NCBI RefSeq assembly: GCF_017848645.1
Contig: NZ_JAFEIF010000042.1
Coordinates: forward strand, 62,001-126,000
Origin: Limnohabitans sp.
GTDB lineage: Bacteria; Pseudomonadota; Gammaproteobacteria; Burkholderiales; Burkholderiaceae_C
Reading direction: 5' to 3'
DNA: 64,000 bases
In this document: in pieces, positions 7,576 through 16,635 of the stretch
Numbering within the stretch: position 1 is the first letter of the stretch
Layout: each line of letters opens with the position of its first letter
Program-made: the position numbers and the translations under genes
Notes under the pieces: model-generated
The model's database searches: none
The model's input: only the letters and a program-made list of their open reading frames with translations
Told to the model about the DNA's origin: nothing

Positions 7576-9615
7576 TTAGGCGGCGACCATGCCTTGGTGG
7601 CGCAGAAGCGCATCCAAATTCGGCTCACGGCCCCGGAAGGCTTTGAACGATTCGAGTGCCGGGCGACTGCCACCGGCCTCCAAAATGGCTTGGCGGTACA
7701 AGCGGCCGGTTTCCACGCTGGGCGTGCCGTCGTCTGCGGCGGTTTCTTCAAACGCGGCATAAGCGTCAGCGCTCAACACCTCGGCCCATTTGTAGCTGTA
7801 ATAACCGGCGGCGTAACCGCCTGCAAAGATGTGGCTGAAGGTGTGGGCCATGCGGTTGAAGGCGGGTGGACGCATCACGGCCACTTCGTCGCGCACCTGC
7901 TGCAAGAGCGGCATGAAGTCTTGCGCTGGGTCGTGCTCGGCGTGCACCAGCATATCGAACAATGAAAACTCGATCTGCCGCAGGGTTTGCAGGCCGCTTT
8001 GGAAGTTTTTGGCGGCCAGCATTTTGTCGAACAAGGCACGGGGCAGGGGCTCGCCGGTGTTCACATGGGCCGTCATGTGGCGCAGCACCGACCATTCCCA
8101 GCAGAAGTTTTCCATGAACTGGCTGGGCAGCTCGACCGCGTCCCATTCCACACCGCTGATGCCCGAGACATCGCGCTCGTTCACTTGGGTGAGCATGTGG
8201 TGCAGGCCGTGGCCAAACTCGTGGAAGAGGGTGATCGCGTCGTCGTGCGTGAGCAAGGCGGGTTGTCCGTTGACGCCTTCGGCAAAGTTGCACACGAGGT
8301 GTGCCACAGGGGTTTGCAGCACGCCCGTGTCGGGGCGCTGCCAGCGACCGCGCACGTCGTCCATCCAGGCACCGCCGCGCTTGCCCGCGCGAGCGGGCGG
8401 GTCCAGGTAGAACTGACCCACCAATTGGCCGTTGCGCTCGATGCGGTAAAAACCCACAGCCGGGTGCCAGACGGGCGCTTGGTCGGGGCGGATGCTGACT
8501 TCGAACAGGGTTTCGATGATCTTGAACAGACCGGCCAGCACCTTGGGCGCGGTGAAGTACTGCTTGACCTCTTGCTCGCTGAAGCTGTATCGCGCTTCTT
8601 TGAGCTTTTCGCTCAGATAGGGCACGTCCCAGGCGTTGAGGGGGCCGGTGATACCCAGCGCGTTGGCAGCGAATTCGCGCAGGTCGGCCAGGTCTTTTTC
8701 AGCAAAGGGGCGGGCTTTGGCCGCCAGGTCGCGCAAAAAGGCGGTGACTTTCTCGGGCGACTCGGCCATTTTCGGCACCACAGACACCTGGGCGTAGTTG
8801 TCAAAACCCAAGAGGCGCGCCTCTTCCTGGCGCAGCGCCAGGATTTCCTGCATCAAAGGGGTGTTGTCGAAGTGTTTGGCGTCATCGGGCGCTTGGTCTG
8901 AGGCACGGGTCACATAGGCTTTGTAGAGTTGCTCGCGCAAAGCGCCGCTGTCGGCAAATTGCATCACCGGCAGGTACACGGGCATCTTGAGCGACAAGCG
9001 GTGGCCTTCCTTGCCTTCTTTTTGCGCGGCATCGCGGGTGGCTTGAATCACATCGGCGGGCACCCCTTGGAGCTGGTCTTCGCTCACGTACAGCGCAAAT
9101 TTATCGGTGGCGTCCAGCGTGTTTTCGCTGAACTTTTGTGTGATCTCGGCCAGCCGTTCCTGGATGGCGGCATAGCGTTCTTTGGCCGCGCCTTGCAGCT
9201 CGGCACCGCCCAATACAAAACCGCGCAGGGCGTTTTTCTGGGCTTGTTTTTGTTCGGTGTTGAGGCTGGCCGCGTCAATGGCTTTGTATTTGGCGTACAG
9301 GCGCTCGTCGCTGCCCAGGCGCGTCCAGAACTCGGTCACGCGGGGCAGGGCGGCGTTGTAGGCAGCGCGCAATTCGGGGGTGTCGGCCACGCTGTTGAGG
9401 TGACTGACCGCGCCCCAGGCCATGCCCAGCCGCTCGGTGCTCACGTCCAGGGTCTGGGCAATGGCTTTCCAGTCGGACGGAAAGTCGGCGGTGGTGACGG
9501 TGTCCAGGGCTTTTTCGGCAGCGGCCAGCAATTCGTCCAGCGCCGGGGCCACATGCTCGGGGGCAATGCGGTCAAACAAGGGCAGGCCAGAGGTGTCGAG
9601 CAAGGGGTTGGTCAT
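7576..9615 (-). CDS. prlC: M3 family oligopeptidase A
   Basis: Cytosolic zinc metallopeptidase of 679 residues, the size of oligopeptidase A, which degrades short peptides including cleaved signal peptides. The catalytic zinc site HEFGH starts at His465, and the third ligand Glu lies in the following GVEWDAVELPSQ segment. The N-terminal half is the all-helical lid domain usual for the family. Only 36 bases separate it from folD upstream, so they are likely cotranscribed. Confidence 0.93.
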   Translation of the reverse strand: MTNPLLDTSGLPLFDRIAPEHVAPALDELLAAAEKALDTVTTADFPSDWKAIAQTLDVSTERLGMAWGAVSHLNSVADTPELRAAYNAALPRVTEFWTRLGSDERLYAKYKAIDAASLNTEQKQAQKNALRGFVLGGAELQGAAKERYAAIQERLAEITQKFSENTLDATDKFALYVSEDQLQGVPADVIQATRDAAQKEGKEGHRLSLKMPVYLPVMQFADSGALREQLYKAYVTRASDQAPDDAKHFDNTPLMQEILALRQEEARLLGFDNYAQVSVVPKMAESPEKVTAFLRDLAAKARPFAEKDLADLREFAANALGITGPLNAWDVPYLSEKLKEARYSFSEQEVKQYFTAPKVLAGLFKIIETLFEVSIRPDQAPVWHPAVGFYRIERNGQLVGQFYLDPPARAGKRGGAWMDDVRGRWQRPDTGVLQTPVAHLVCNFAEGVNGQPALLTHDDAITLFHEFGHGLHHMLTQVNERDVSGISGVEWDAVELPSQFMENFCWEWSVLRHMTAHVNTGEPLPRALFDKMLAAKNFQSGLQTLRQIEFSLFDMLVHAEHDPAQDFMPLLQQVRDEVAVMRPPAFNRMAHTFSHIFAGGYAAGYYSYKWAEVLSADAYAAFEETAADDGTPSVETGRLYRQAILEAGGSRPALESFKAFRGREPNLDALLRHQGMVAA

Positions 9616-9651
9616 GGGGCTTCCAAATAGCAGTTCAGTGGGTACTTTGTA

Positions 9652-10503
9652 TCACTTGGAGGCGCGTTCGGCGGCTTCAAGGGTATTGACCAGCAGCATG
9701 GTGATGGTCATGGGGCCCACGCCGCCGGGCACGGGGGTGATGTAGCCTGCGACTTCTTTGACGCCGTCAAAGTCCACGTCCCCGCAGAGCTTGCCCTCGT
9801 CGTTGCGGTTCATGCCCACGTCCAGCACCACCGCGCCGGGTTTGACCATGTCGGCCGTGAGCACGTTGCGTTTGCCCACAGCGGCTACGATCACGTCGGC
9901 TTGCAGGGTCAGGGCTTTGAGGTTTTGGGTGCGCGAGTGCGCCACCGTCACGGTGGCGTCTTTTTGCAGCAGCATCAGCGCCATGGGCTTGCCCACAATG
10001 TTGCTGCGGCCAATGACCACAGCGTGTTTGCCGCGCAGGTCGTAGCCGATGCTTTCCAGCATCTTCATGCAGCCATACGGCGTGCAGGGCCAAAAGCCGG
10101 GCATGCCGGTCATCAAGGCTCCTGCGCTGGCGATGTGAAAGCCGTCCACGTCTTTGGCGGGGCTGATGGCCTCGATCACCTTTTGAGCGTCGATGTGTGC
10201 GGGCAGGGGCAGCTGCACCAGGATGCCGTGGATGGCTGGGTCGTTGTTGAGCGCTTCGACGCGGGCCAGCAAGCCAGCTTCGGTCATCGTGGCCTCGTAT
10301 TTTTCGAGCACCGAGTGCAAGCCGCTGTCTTCGCAGGCCTTGACCTTGTTGCGCACATAAACCTGGCTGGCCGGGTTGTCGCCTACCAGCACCACGGCCA
10401 GACCTGGCGTCACGCCTTGGGCTTTGAGGGCCTGGGCACGGGTGGCGACTTCGGTGCGCAGTTGTTTGGAAAGCTGGTTGCCGTCGATGATTTGTGCGGT
10501 CAT
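9652..10503 (-). CDS. folD: Methylenetetrahydrofolate dehydrogenase/cyclohydrolase FolD
   Basis: Bifunctional one-carbon enzyme of 283 residues that interconverts 5,10-methylene-, methenyl- and 10-formyl-tetrahydrofolate with NADP. The signature [13 protein letters not shown] with catalytic Lys, LPLPAHID, the PATP-like active-site region ([10 protein letters not shown]), the Rossmann motif [11 protein letters not shown] and the C-terminal [10 protein letters not shown] are all present. It is the first gene before prlC. Confidence 0.96.
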   Translation of the reverse strand: MTAQIIDGNQLSKQLRTEVATRAQALKAQGVTPGLAVVLVGDNPASQVYVRNKVKACEDSGLHSVLEKYEATMTEAGLLARVEALNNDPAIHGILVQLPLPAHIDAQKVIEAISPAKDVDGFHIASAGALMTGMPGFWPCTPYGCMKMLESIGYDLRGKHAVVIGRSNIVGKPMALMLLQKDATVTVAHSRTQNLKALTLQADVIVAAVGKRNVLTADMVKPGAVVLDVGMNRNDEGKLCGDVDFDGVKEVAGYITPVPGGVGPMTITMLLVNTLEAAERASK

Positions 10504-10525
10504 GTGAGAGAACCCAAAAAGTCAG

Positions 10526-10562
10526 AGAAAAAATGCAAAACGCCCGGCAGGTGCGGGCGTTG
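10526..10562 (-). terminator. Terminator after the FixJ-family regulator gene
   Basis: Minus-strand hairpin AACGCCCGCACCTGCCGGGCGTT (7-bp outer stem) followed by TTGCATTTTTT. It separates the two-component operon from folD. Confidence 0.75.
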
Positions 10563-10593
10563 GTTGCGGGCGTATCGTGGGGAGGCCGGGCGA

Positions 10594-11220
10594 TCAGGCC
10601 TTGGGTGCGTTTTGCCCGAGCGCAATCTTGAGCAGATCGGCCACGGTGTTGGCGTTGAGCTTTTCCATGATGTTGGCGCGGTGCGCCTCCACCGTTTTGA
10701 TGCTGATGCCCAGATCATCGGCGATTTGCTTGTTGAGCCGTCCGGCCACGATGCGTTCGAGCACTTGGGCTTCGCGGCCCGTGAGCTTGGACAGCAGGGC
10801 GTCGCGGCTGGCGGCCTGCTGGTAGTCGGAAAACGAGTCGCGGGCTTCGTCGAGCATGCGCTCGACCAGCCCAAGCAGTTCTTCTTCCTTGAAAGGCTTC
10901 TGGATGAAGTCCATCGCGCCTTTTTTCATGGTGTTCACGGCCATGGGCACGTCACCGTGACCCGTGATGAACACAATGGGCAGGGGGGATTTGCGCTCGA
11001 TCAGGCGGTCTTGCAACTCCAGACCGGTCATGCCGCCCATGCGGATGTCGGCGATGAGGCAGGCCACCTCGCGGGGGTCGTAGCGGCTGATGAAAGATTC
11101 AGCACTGTCAAAACAGCGCACCCGATAGTCCTTGCCTTCGAGCAACCACTGCAAGGAATCGCGCACCGCTTCGTCGTCATCGACGACATAAACGGTGCCT
11201 TTTTTTGGTATCAAACTCAT
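10594..11220 (-). CDS. FixJ/NarL-type response regulator
   Basis: A 208-residue regulator with a receiver domain (acidic VVDDDE; phosphoacceptor Asp58 in IADIRMGGMTG; FITGHGDVPMAV and KPF typical of the FixJ group) and a C-terminal LuxR helix-turn-helix (LTGREAQVLERIVAG..NKQIADDLGISIKTVEAHR). It should be phosphorylated by the PAS kinase encoded 28 bases upstream in the same operon, and act as a DNA-binding activator. The pair is divergent from aceE, which makes control of pyruvate dehydrogenase or aerobic metabolism worth testing but unproven. Confidence 0.92.
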   Translation of the reverse strand: MSLIPKKGTVYVVDDDEAVRDSLQWLLEGKDYRVRCFDSAESFISRYDPREVACLIADIRMGGMTGLELQDRLIERKSPLPIVFITGHGDVPMAVNTMKKGAMDFIQKPFKEEELLGLVERMLDEARDSFSDYQQAASRDALLSKLTGREAQVLERIVAGRLNKQIADDLGISIKTVEAHRANIMEKLNANTVADLLKIALGQNAPKA

Positions 11221-11248
11221 TCGTTTACCCCAGTGGGTTGTAGTGTGG

Positions 11249-13747
11249 TCAATGTGTCTCGACCGGTATCCAGAAAGAGAATCGACATCCTGTCACTTCG
11301 CCCGAATTGTAGAGGTTCTCGGAAGTGATCCTGCCTTGGTGAGATTCGATGATGCTGCGGCACAAATTCAGGCCAATGCCCATGCCTTCGACCTTGGTCG
11401 AGAAAAAGGCCTCGTATACCCGCTCGGTGTCCTCCAGCGGCAAGCCCTGCCCGGTATCGGTCACCGAGAACTCGACCACTGGCAGCTGGTTAATTTGCTT
11501 GGGCACGATGCGCAATTCGACCAGTCGCTGCCCGGCCGGGCGCTGGGCGTTGTCGATGGACTCGGCGGCGTTTTTCATGAGGTTGATCAGCACCTGCTCG
11601 ATCAGGATCGGGTCCACCATCAACTGGGGCAGACGGGCGGCCACATGGTGGGTCAGGCGCACGTTGCGTCGCCGCATCTCGATGTCGGCCAATTCGAGCG
11701 ATTCGCTGACCATGGCCGAGACGTCGGACAGGGTGCGGTTGGGTTCGCTGCGTTTGACGAAGCTGCGGATGCGCAAAATGATTTGTCCCGCCCGCTGGGC
11801 CTGGCGGGCGGTTTTGTCCAGCGCGGACAACAGGTCCTCTTCCTTGACTTGTTGCGATTTGATGCGCGAAATCATGCCGCTGCAGTAATTGCTGATGGCC
11901 GTCAGTGGCTGATTCAACTCGTGTGCGACGCTGGACGCCATCTCGCCCATGGTGATCAGGCGGCTGGCGGTCTGGGCGCGTTCGGCCTGTTGGGCGGCCA
12001 GCTCTTCGGCCTGGCGGCGCGGCGTGATGTCACTGGCGATCACCATCTGCGCCAGGCGCCCGTCGGCCCAATTGATGTAGCGCGAACGCACTTCCAGCCA
12101 CTTGCCCAGTTCGGAGACAAAGATTTCTGCGTTTTCCGAGCTGGCCACGGTCAGGCTTTCGGTGGGCAGACCTGCCATGTCGTCCACATCATCGGAAACA
12201 TTTTCGCCGCTGTAGGCCCCGGCTTGCTGCACCAGACGCAAATGGCCTTCGGTGTTCTGGCCAAACCACAGCCGGTAGAGTTTGTTGGCAAACAGCAGTT
12301 CCTGGCTGCCCAGCGGGGCCACCGACACCGAGGCGTCCAGCGCTTCGAGCACGATGGTGAAGCGCTCGTGCGAGCTGGCCAGTTGCTCGCGAATCCGGTT
12401 GGGCTCGGTGATGTCGGTCATCGAGGTCATCCAGCCGGTTTGCTTGCCCGTGGCATCGATCAGGGGCGAGACGTACATGCGGGCATCAAACAACTGGCCG
12501 TTTTTGCGTTTGACCCGCACCTGAAAGCCACCCGCCGAGTGCTGGCCGCTGATTTCTTCTTCCAGTCGCTTCATCAGCAATTCCCGGTCCTGGTCGGGCC
12601 AATACGGGAAAGGGGCCACGGCACCGACCAGGTCGGTTTCGCTCCAGCCGGTCATTTGGCAAAACGCGGGGTTGACGTAGGTGATGCGGCCGCGCAGGTC
12701 CAAGGCCCGCATGCCCGTGAGCATGGAGTTTTCCATGGCGCGGCGGAAATTGGTCTCGGCCACCAAGGCTTTTTGTGCCTGAAGCCGCCTGCGGGTGTGG
12801 CGCCAGTTGCCGATCAACATCCAGGCGGTCATGACGCTGAGCACACTGACCAGCCAGAACAGGCCGCTGCCCACCAGGCCTTGTGAGGTGCGCCAAGCTT
12901 GGGCACGCAAGACCAGGTCATTGCCCACTGGCGAGACGGGCACCTCGTAATCGTTGTTGCGCCTGTCGCTGACCGGCAGCAGCCGCCACAACGCGATGCG
13001 CTCGGGAATGACCTGACCGGCCAGCAAGCGGCTGCTGCCGTTTTGCAGGGCCACCGCGTACTTGGCCAGCACCTCGGTCGGGATGCCGTAGCGCAGCAGG
13101 CCCTCCATGCTGTATTCGGCCAGGATCACGCCGCTGAAACGCCCTTGGTCGTTGGTCAAGGGGGTGTGCAGCTGCAGCACCGACATTTGGGTGTCGCGGT
13201 CCGCTTCGGCATCGAGTTGGCCATAAATGGGCTGCATCAGGTCGCGTGCCAGGCTGAAGTGGCTTTCGGTTTCCCCGATTTTCAGCACCGTGCCCGCCCG
13301 CAGTTGTTGGCTGGGCGAGATGCTGGAGATGCTCTGGTTGGCCACGATCCGGCGGCGGTCATCGATCCAGGTCAATGACAAAAATTCCGGGTATTGCTGC
13401 ACCAGCGCTTCGGCGCGTGACAAAAACTGGTCGCTGCGGATTTCCTTGTTGGACACATCGCGTGCCAGGCGCATGACCTGCTCCTGGCGTTCGAGCAAAC
13501 GCAGGCGCAGGCGCTGCTGGGCGTATTCCACATCGCGTTTGATGGCTTCTTGCTCGCGTTCTATCTCTTCGACCCGCAGATACCAGAACGCGCTGGCAAT
13601 GGCGGCCAAAAAAAGCACCACCGCAGCCACGGGGGCGAGGTTGGCGAAACGGTCCTGACGATTGGGCGTTTGGCTGCGCCACCAAGACAGCCACCAAGCC
13701 CACGGACCGACTTGGGTCACCACCGAAGCTGCTTTGTTCAATTCCAT
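11249..13747 (-). CDS. PAS-domain sensor histidine kinase
   Basis: Membrane kinase of 832 residues. TM helix near 40-60, a long periplasmic sensor segment to about 300, a second TM helix (LFWLVSVLSVMTAWMLIG), then a PAS domain (RGRITYVNPAFCQMTGWSE...) with PAC, a second PAS-like segment, a HisKA domain of the FixL/DctB type (SSVAHELNQPLTAIS with the phospho-His) and an HATPase with GQGL and MGIGL boxes. The ATG at 13747 is used; a TTG 21 bases upstream is also in frame. It forms an operon with the FixJ-like regulator. Ligand unknown; the periplasmic part is not a recognisable haem PAS. Confidence 0.9.
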   Translation of the reverse strand: MELNKAASVVTQVGPWAWWLSWWRSQTPNRQDRFANLAPVAAVVLFLAAIASAFWYLRVEEIEREQEAIKRDVEYAQQRLRLRLLERQEQVMRLARDVSNKEIRSDQFLSRAEALVQQYPEFLSLTWIDDRRRIVANQSISSISPSQQLRAGTVLKIGETESHFSLARDLMQPIYGQLDAEADRDTQMSVLQLHTPLTNDQGRFSGVILAEYSMEGLLRYGIPTEVLAKYAVALQNGSSRLLAGQVIPERIALWRLLPVSDRRNNDYEVPVSPVGNDLVLRAQAWRTSQGLVGSGLFWLVSVLSVMTAWMLIGNWRHTRRRLQAQKALVAETNFRRAMENSMLTGMRALDLRGRITYVNPAFCQMTGWSETDLVGAVAPFPYWPDQDRELLMKRLEEEISGQHSAGGFQVRVKRKNGQLFDARMYVSPLIDATGKQTGWMTSMTDITEPNRIREQLASSHERFTIVLEALDASVSVAPLGSQELLFANKLYRLWFGQNTEGHLRLVQQAGAYSGENVSDDVDDMAGLPTESLTVASSENAEIFVSELGKWLEVRSRYINWADGRLAQMVIASDITPRRQAEELAAQQAERAQTASRLITMGEMASSVAHELNQPLTAISNYCSGMISRIKSQQVKEEDLLSALDKTARQAQRAGQIILRIRSFVKRSEPNRTLSDVSAMVSESLELADIEMRRRNVRLTHHVAARLPQLMVDPILIEQVLINLMKNAAESIDNAQRPAGQRLVELRIVPKQINQLPVVEFSVTDTGQGLPLEDTERVYEAFFSTKVEGMGIGLNLCRSIIESHQGRITSENLYNSGEVTGCRFSFWIPVETH

Positions 13748-13923
13748 AGCAAGGAGTTTAGAGGACAAGCCGAGGCGACTTGACTTGAAAGGGATTCAAA
13801 AAATCGTTTCCTTAAGCTCATAAATTTCACCATGCAAAATCATTGCGCACTATTTGAAATTTTCGGAAAATCATGGGAAAATTCAGCACCATTTACCCAC
13901 AACATCCATTTCAGGAGACAAGC
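13748..13923. promoter_or_regulatory. Divergent control region of the PAS kinase and pdh operons
   Basis: 176 bases, much more AT-rich than the flanking genes, that must contain both outward promoters. A TTGAAA at 13853-13858 could be a -35 for aceE but the matching -10 is poor. A clear AGGAGA ribosome-binding site at about 13914 fixes the aceE start. No strong palindrome was seen. Confidence 0.5.
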
Positions 13924-16620
13924 ATGACAGCGGCAACACCACAACAACCGGGCCGTGACCTGGACAGTCAGGAAACCCGTGAATGGATGGACGCCCTGTC
14001 CGCCGTGATCGAAAAAGAGGGCCCAGAGCGCGCTCACTTCTTGCTTGAACAGCTGCTGGAAGAGGCCCGCCAGCACAGCATCGATTTGCCGTTTTCGGCC
14101 ACCACAGGTTATGTGAACAGCATCGAGCCCAACGAAGAGGCCCGCTGCCCCGGCAACATCGAGATCGAGGAGCGCCTGCGCGCCTACATGCGCTGGAACG
14201 CGATGGCCATGGTGGTCAAAGCCAACCGCCACAACCCCGCTGACGGCGGCGATTTGGGCGGTCACATCGGCTCGTTTGCCTCCTTGGCCCACATGTTTGG
14301 TGCCGGTTTTAACCATTTCTGGCATGCCGAGAATGAAAACCACGGCGGCGACTGCCTCTACATCCAGGGCCACGTGTCGCCCGGCGTCTATGCCCGCGCC
14401 TATCTGGAAGGCCGCCTGACCGAAGAGCAGTTGCTCAACTTCCGCCAGGAGGTGGACGGCAAAGGCCTGTCCAGCTACCCGCACCCCAAACTCATGCCCG
14501 AGTTCTGGCAGTTCCCCACGGTGTCGATGGGTTTGGGCCCTTTGATGGCGATCTACCAAGCCCGCTTTTTGAAGTATTTGCACGCCCGTGGCATCGCCAA
14601 CACCGAAAACCGCAAGGTCTGGGTGTTCTGCGGCGATGGCGAGATGGATGAAGTTGAATCGTTGGGCGCTATCGGCCTGGCTGCCCGCGAGAACCTGGAC
14701 AACCTGATCTTTGTCGTCAACTGCAACCTGCAGCGCTTGGATGGCCCGGTGCGTGGCAACGGCAAGATCGTGCAGGAGCTCGAAGGCGAGTTCCGCGGCT
14801 CGGGTTGGAACGTCATCAAGCTGCTGTGGGGCAGCGAGTGGGACAGCCTGCTGGCCCGCGACAAGGACGGTGCCCTGCGCAAACTGATGATGGACACGCT
14901 GGACGGCGACTACCAGGCCTTCAAAGCCAACGATGGCGCTTATGTGCGCAAGCATTTCTTTGGCCGCGACCCGCGCACGCTGGAGATGGTGGCGCACTTG
15001 TCGGACAACGACATCTGGAACCTCAAGCGCGGTGGTCACGACCCGCAAAAGGTTTACGCGGCTTACCACAAGGCCGTCAACACCAAGGGTCAGCCCACGG
15101 TGCTGCTCATCAAGACCGTCAAAGGTTTTGGCATGGGCAAAGCGGGCGAGGGCAAGAACACCGTCCACCAGACCAAAAAGCTGACGGACGAGGACATCAA
15201 GTACATGCGCGACCGCTTTAACATCCCGATCCCGGACAGCGAGTTGGCTCAGATTCCGTTTTACAAGCCCGCCGACGACACGCCGGAAATGCGTTACCTG
15301 CACGAGCGCCGCCAGGCCCTGGGCGGCTACCTGCCCAAGCGCCGCGCCAAGGCCGACGAGAGCTTCACCGTGCCCTCGCTCGACACCTTCAAAGCTGTGA
15401 TGGAGCCCACTGCCGAAGGCCGTGAAATCTCCACCACCCAGGCCTATGTGCGCTTTTTGACGCAGCTGCTGCGCGACCAGGCCCTGGGCCCCCGAGTCGT
15501 GCCCATTCTGGTGGACGAAGCACGCACCTTTGGCATGGAAGGCCTGTTCCGCCAAATCGGTATTTACAACCCCGCAGGCCAGCAGTACACGCCGGTCGAC
15601 AAAGACCAGGTCATGTACTACAAGGAAGACAAGGCCGGTCAGATCCTGCAAGAGGGCATCAACGAAGCCGGCGGCATGTCGAGCTGGATTGCTGCAGCCA
15701 CCAGCTACAGCACCAGCAACCGCATCATGGTGCCGTTCTATGTGTACTACTCCATGTTCGGTTTCCAGCGCATTGGCGACTTGGCCTGGGCGGCGGGCGA
15801 CATGCAAGCGCGTGGCTTCTTGCTCGGCGGCACATCGGGCCGCACCACGCTCAACGGCGAAGGCTTGCAGCACGAAGACGGTCACAGCCACATCATGGCC
15901 AACACCATCCCTAACTGCGTGTCGTATGACCCCACCTTCGCACACGAAGTCGGTGTCATCCTGCACCACGGCTTGAAGCGCATGGTCGAGAAGCAAGACA
16001 ACGTGTTTTATTACATCACCTTGCTCAACGAAAACTACGCCATGCCTGGCCTCACACCCGGCACCGAAGAGCAGATCATCAAAGGCATGTATTTGTGCAA
16101 GCCCGGCGCTGCCGGAGAAAAGCGCGTGCAATTGCTGGGCTCGGGCACCATCCTGCGCGAATCGATTGCCGCCCAAACCCTGCTGGCCACCGACTGGGGC
16201 ATCCAGGCCGATGTGTGGAGCTGCCCAAGCTTCAACGAACTGACCCGCGACGGCCAAGACGCCGAGCGCCACAACATGCTGCACCCGCTTGAAACACCGC
16301 GTGTGTCCTTTGTGGGCCAACAACTGGCGGCACACAGCGGCCCCGTGGTCGCATCGACCGACTACATGAAGGCCTATGCCGAGCAGATCCGTCCTTTCAT
16401 CCCGAAAGACCGCACCTACAAGGTGCTGGGCACCGACGGTTTTGGCCGCTCCGATTTCCGCAGCAAGCTGCGCGAGCACTTCGAAGTCAACCGCCACTAC
16501 ATCGTGGTTGCGGCGCTCAAGGCGCTGAGCGAAGAGGGCAAAGTGCCTGTTGCGCAAGTGGCCGAAGCCATCCAAAAGTACGGCATCAAAACCGACAAGA
16601 TCAACCCCTTGTACGCATAA
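13924..16620 (+). CDS. aceE: Pyruvate dehydrogenase E1 component (homodimeric type)
   Basis: Thiamine-diphosphate enzyme of 898 residues that decarboxylates pyruvate and reductively acetylates the lipoyl arm of AceF. It is the single-chain, homodimeric E1 of Gram-negative bacteria; the GDGEMDEVES segment with the trailing NN-type region (VVNCNLQRLDGP) is the ThDP/Mg site. Start ATG 13924 is set by the AGGAG site 8 bases upstream; the frame continues 17 codons upstream without support. aceF follows after 15 bases. Confidence 0.97.
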   Translation: MTAATPQQPGRDLDSQETREWMDALSAVIEKEGPERAHFLLEQLLEEARQHSIDLPFSATTGYVNSIEPNEEARCPGNIEIEERLRAYMRWNAMAMVVKANRHNPADGGDLGGHIGSFASLAHMFGAGFNHFWHAENENHGGDCLYIQGHVSPGVYARAYLEGRLTEEQLLNFRQEVDGKGLSSYPHPKLMPEFWQFPTVSMGLGPLMAIYQARFLKYLHARGIANTENRKVWVFCGDGEMDEVESLGAIGLAARENLDNLIFVVNCNLQRLDGPVRGNGKIVQELEGEFRGSGWNVIKLLWGSEWDSLLARDKDGALRKLMMDTLDGDYQAFKANDGAYVRKHFFGRDPRTLEMVAHLSDNDIWNLKRGGHDPQKVYAAYHKAVNTKGQPTVLLIKTVKGFGMGKAGEGKNTVHQTKKLTDEDIKYMRDRFNIPIPDSELAQIPFYKPADDTPEMRYLHERRQALGGYLPKRRAKADESFTVPSLDTFKAVMEPTAEGREISTTQAYVRFLTQLLRDQALGPRVVPILVDEARTFGMEGLFRQIGIYNPAGQQYTPVDKDQVMYYKEDKAGQILQEGINEAGGMSSWIAAATSYSTSNRIMVPFYVYYSMFGFQRIGDLAWAAGDMQARGFLLGGTSGRTTLNGEGLQHEDGHSHIMANTIPNCVSYDPTFAHEVGVILHHGLKRMVEKQDNVFYYITLLNENYAMPGLTPGTEEQIIKGMYLCKPGAAGEKRVQLLGSGTILRESIAAQTLLATDWGIQADVWSCPSFNELTRDGQDAERHNMLHPLETPRVSFVGQQLAAHSGPVVASTDYMKAYAEQIRPFIPKDRTYKVLGTDGFGRSDFRSKLREHFEVNRHYIVVAALKALSEEGKVPVAQVAEAIQKYGIKTDKINPLYA

Positions 16621-16635
16621 AAACTGGAGACGAAC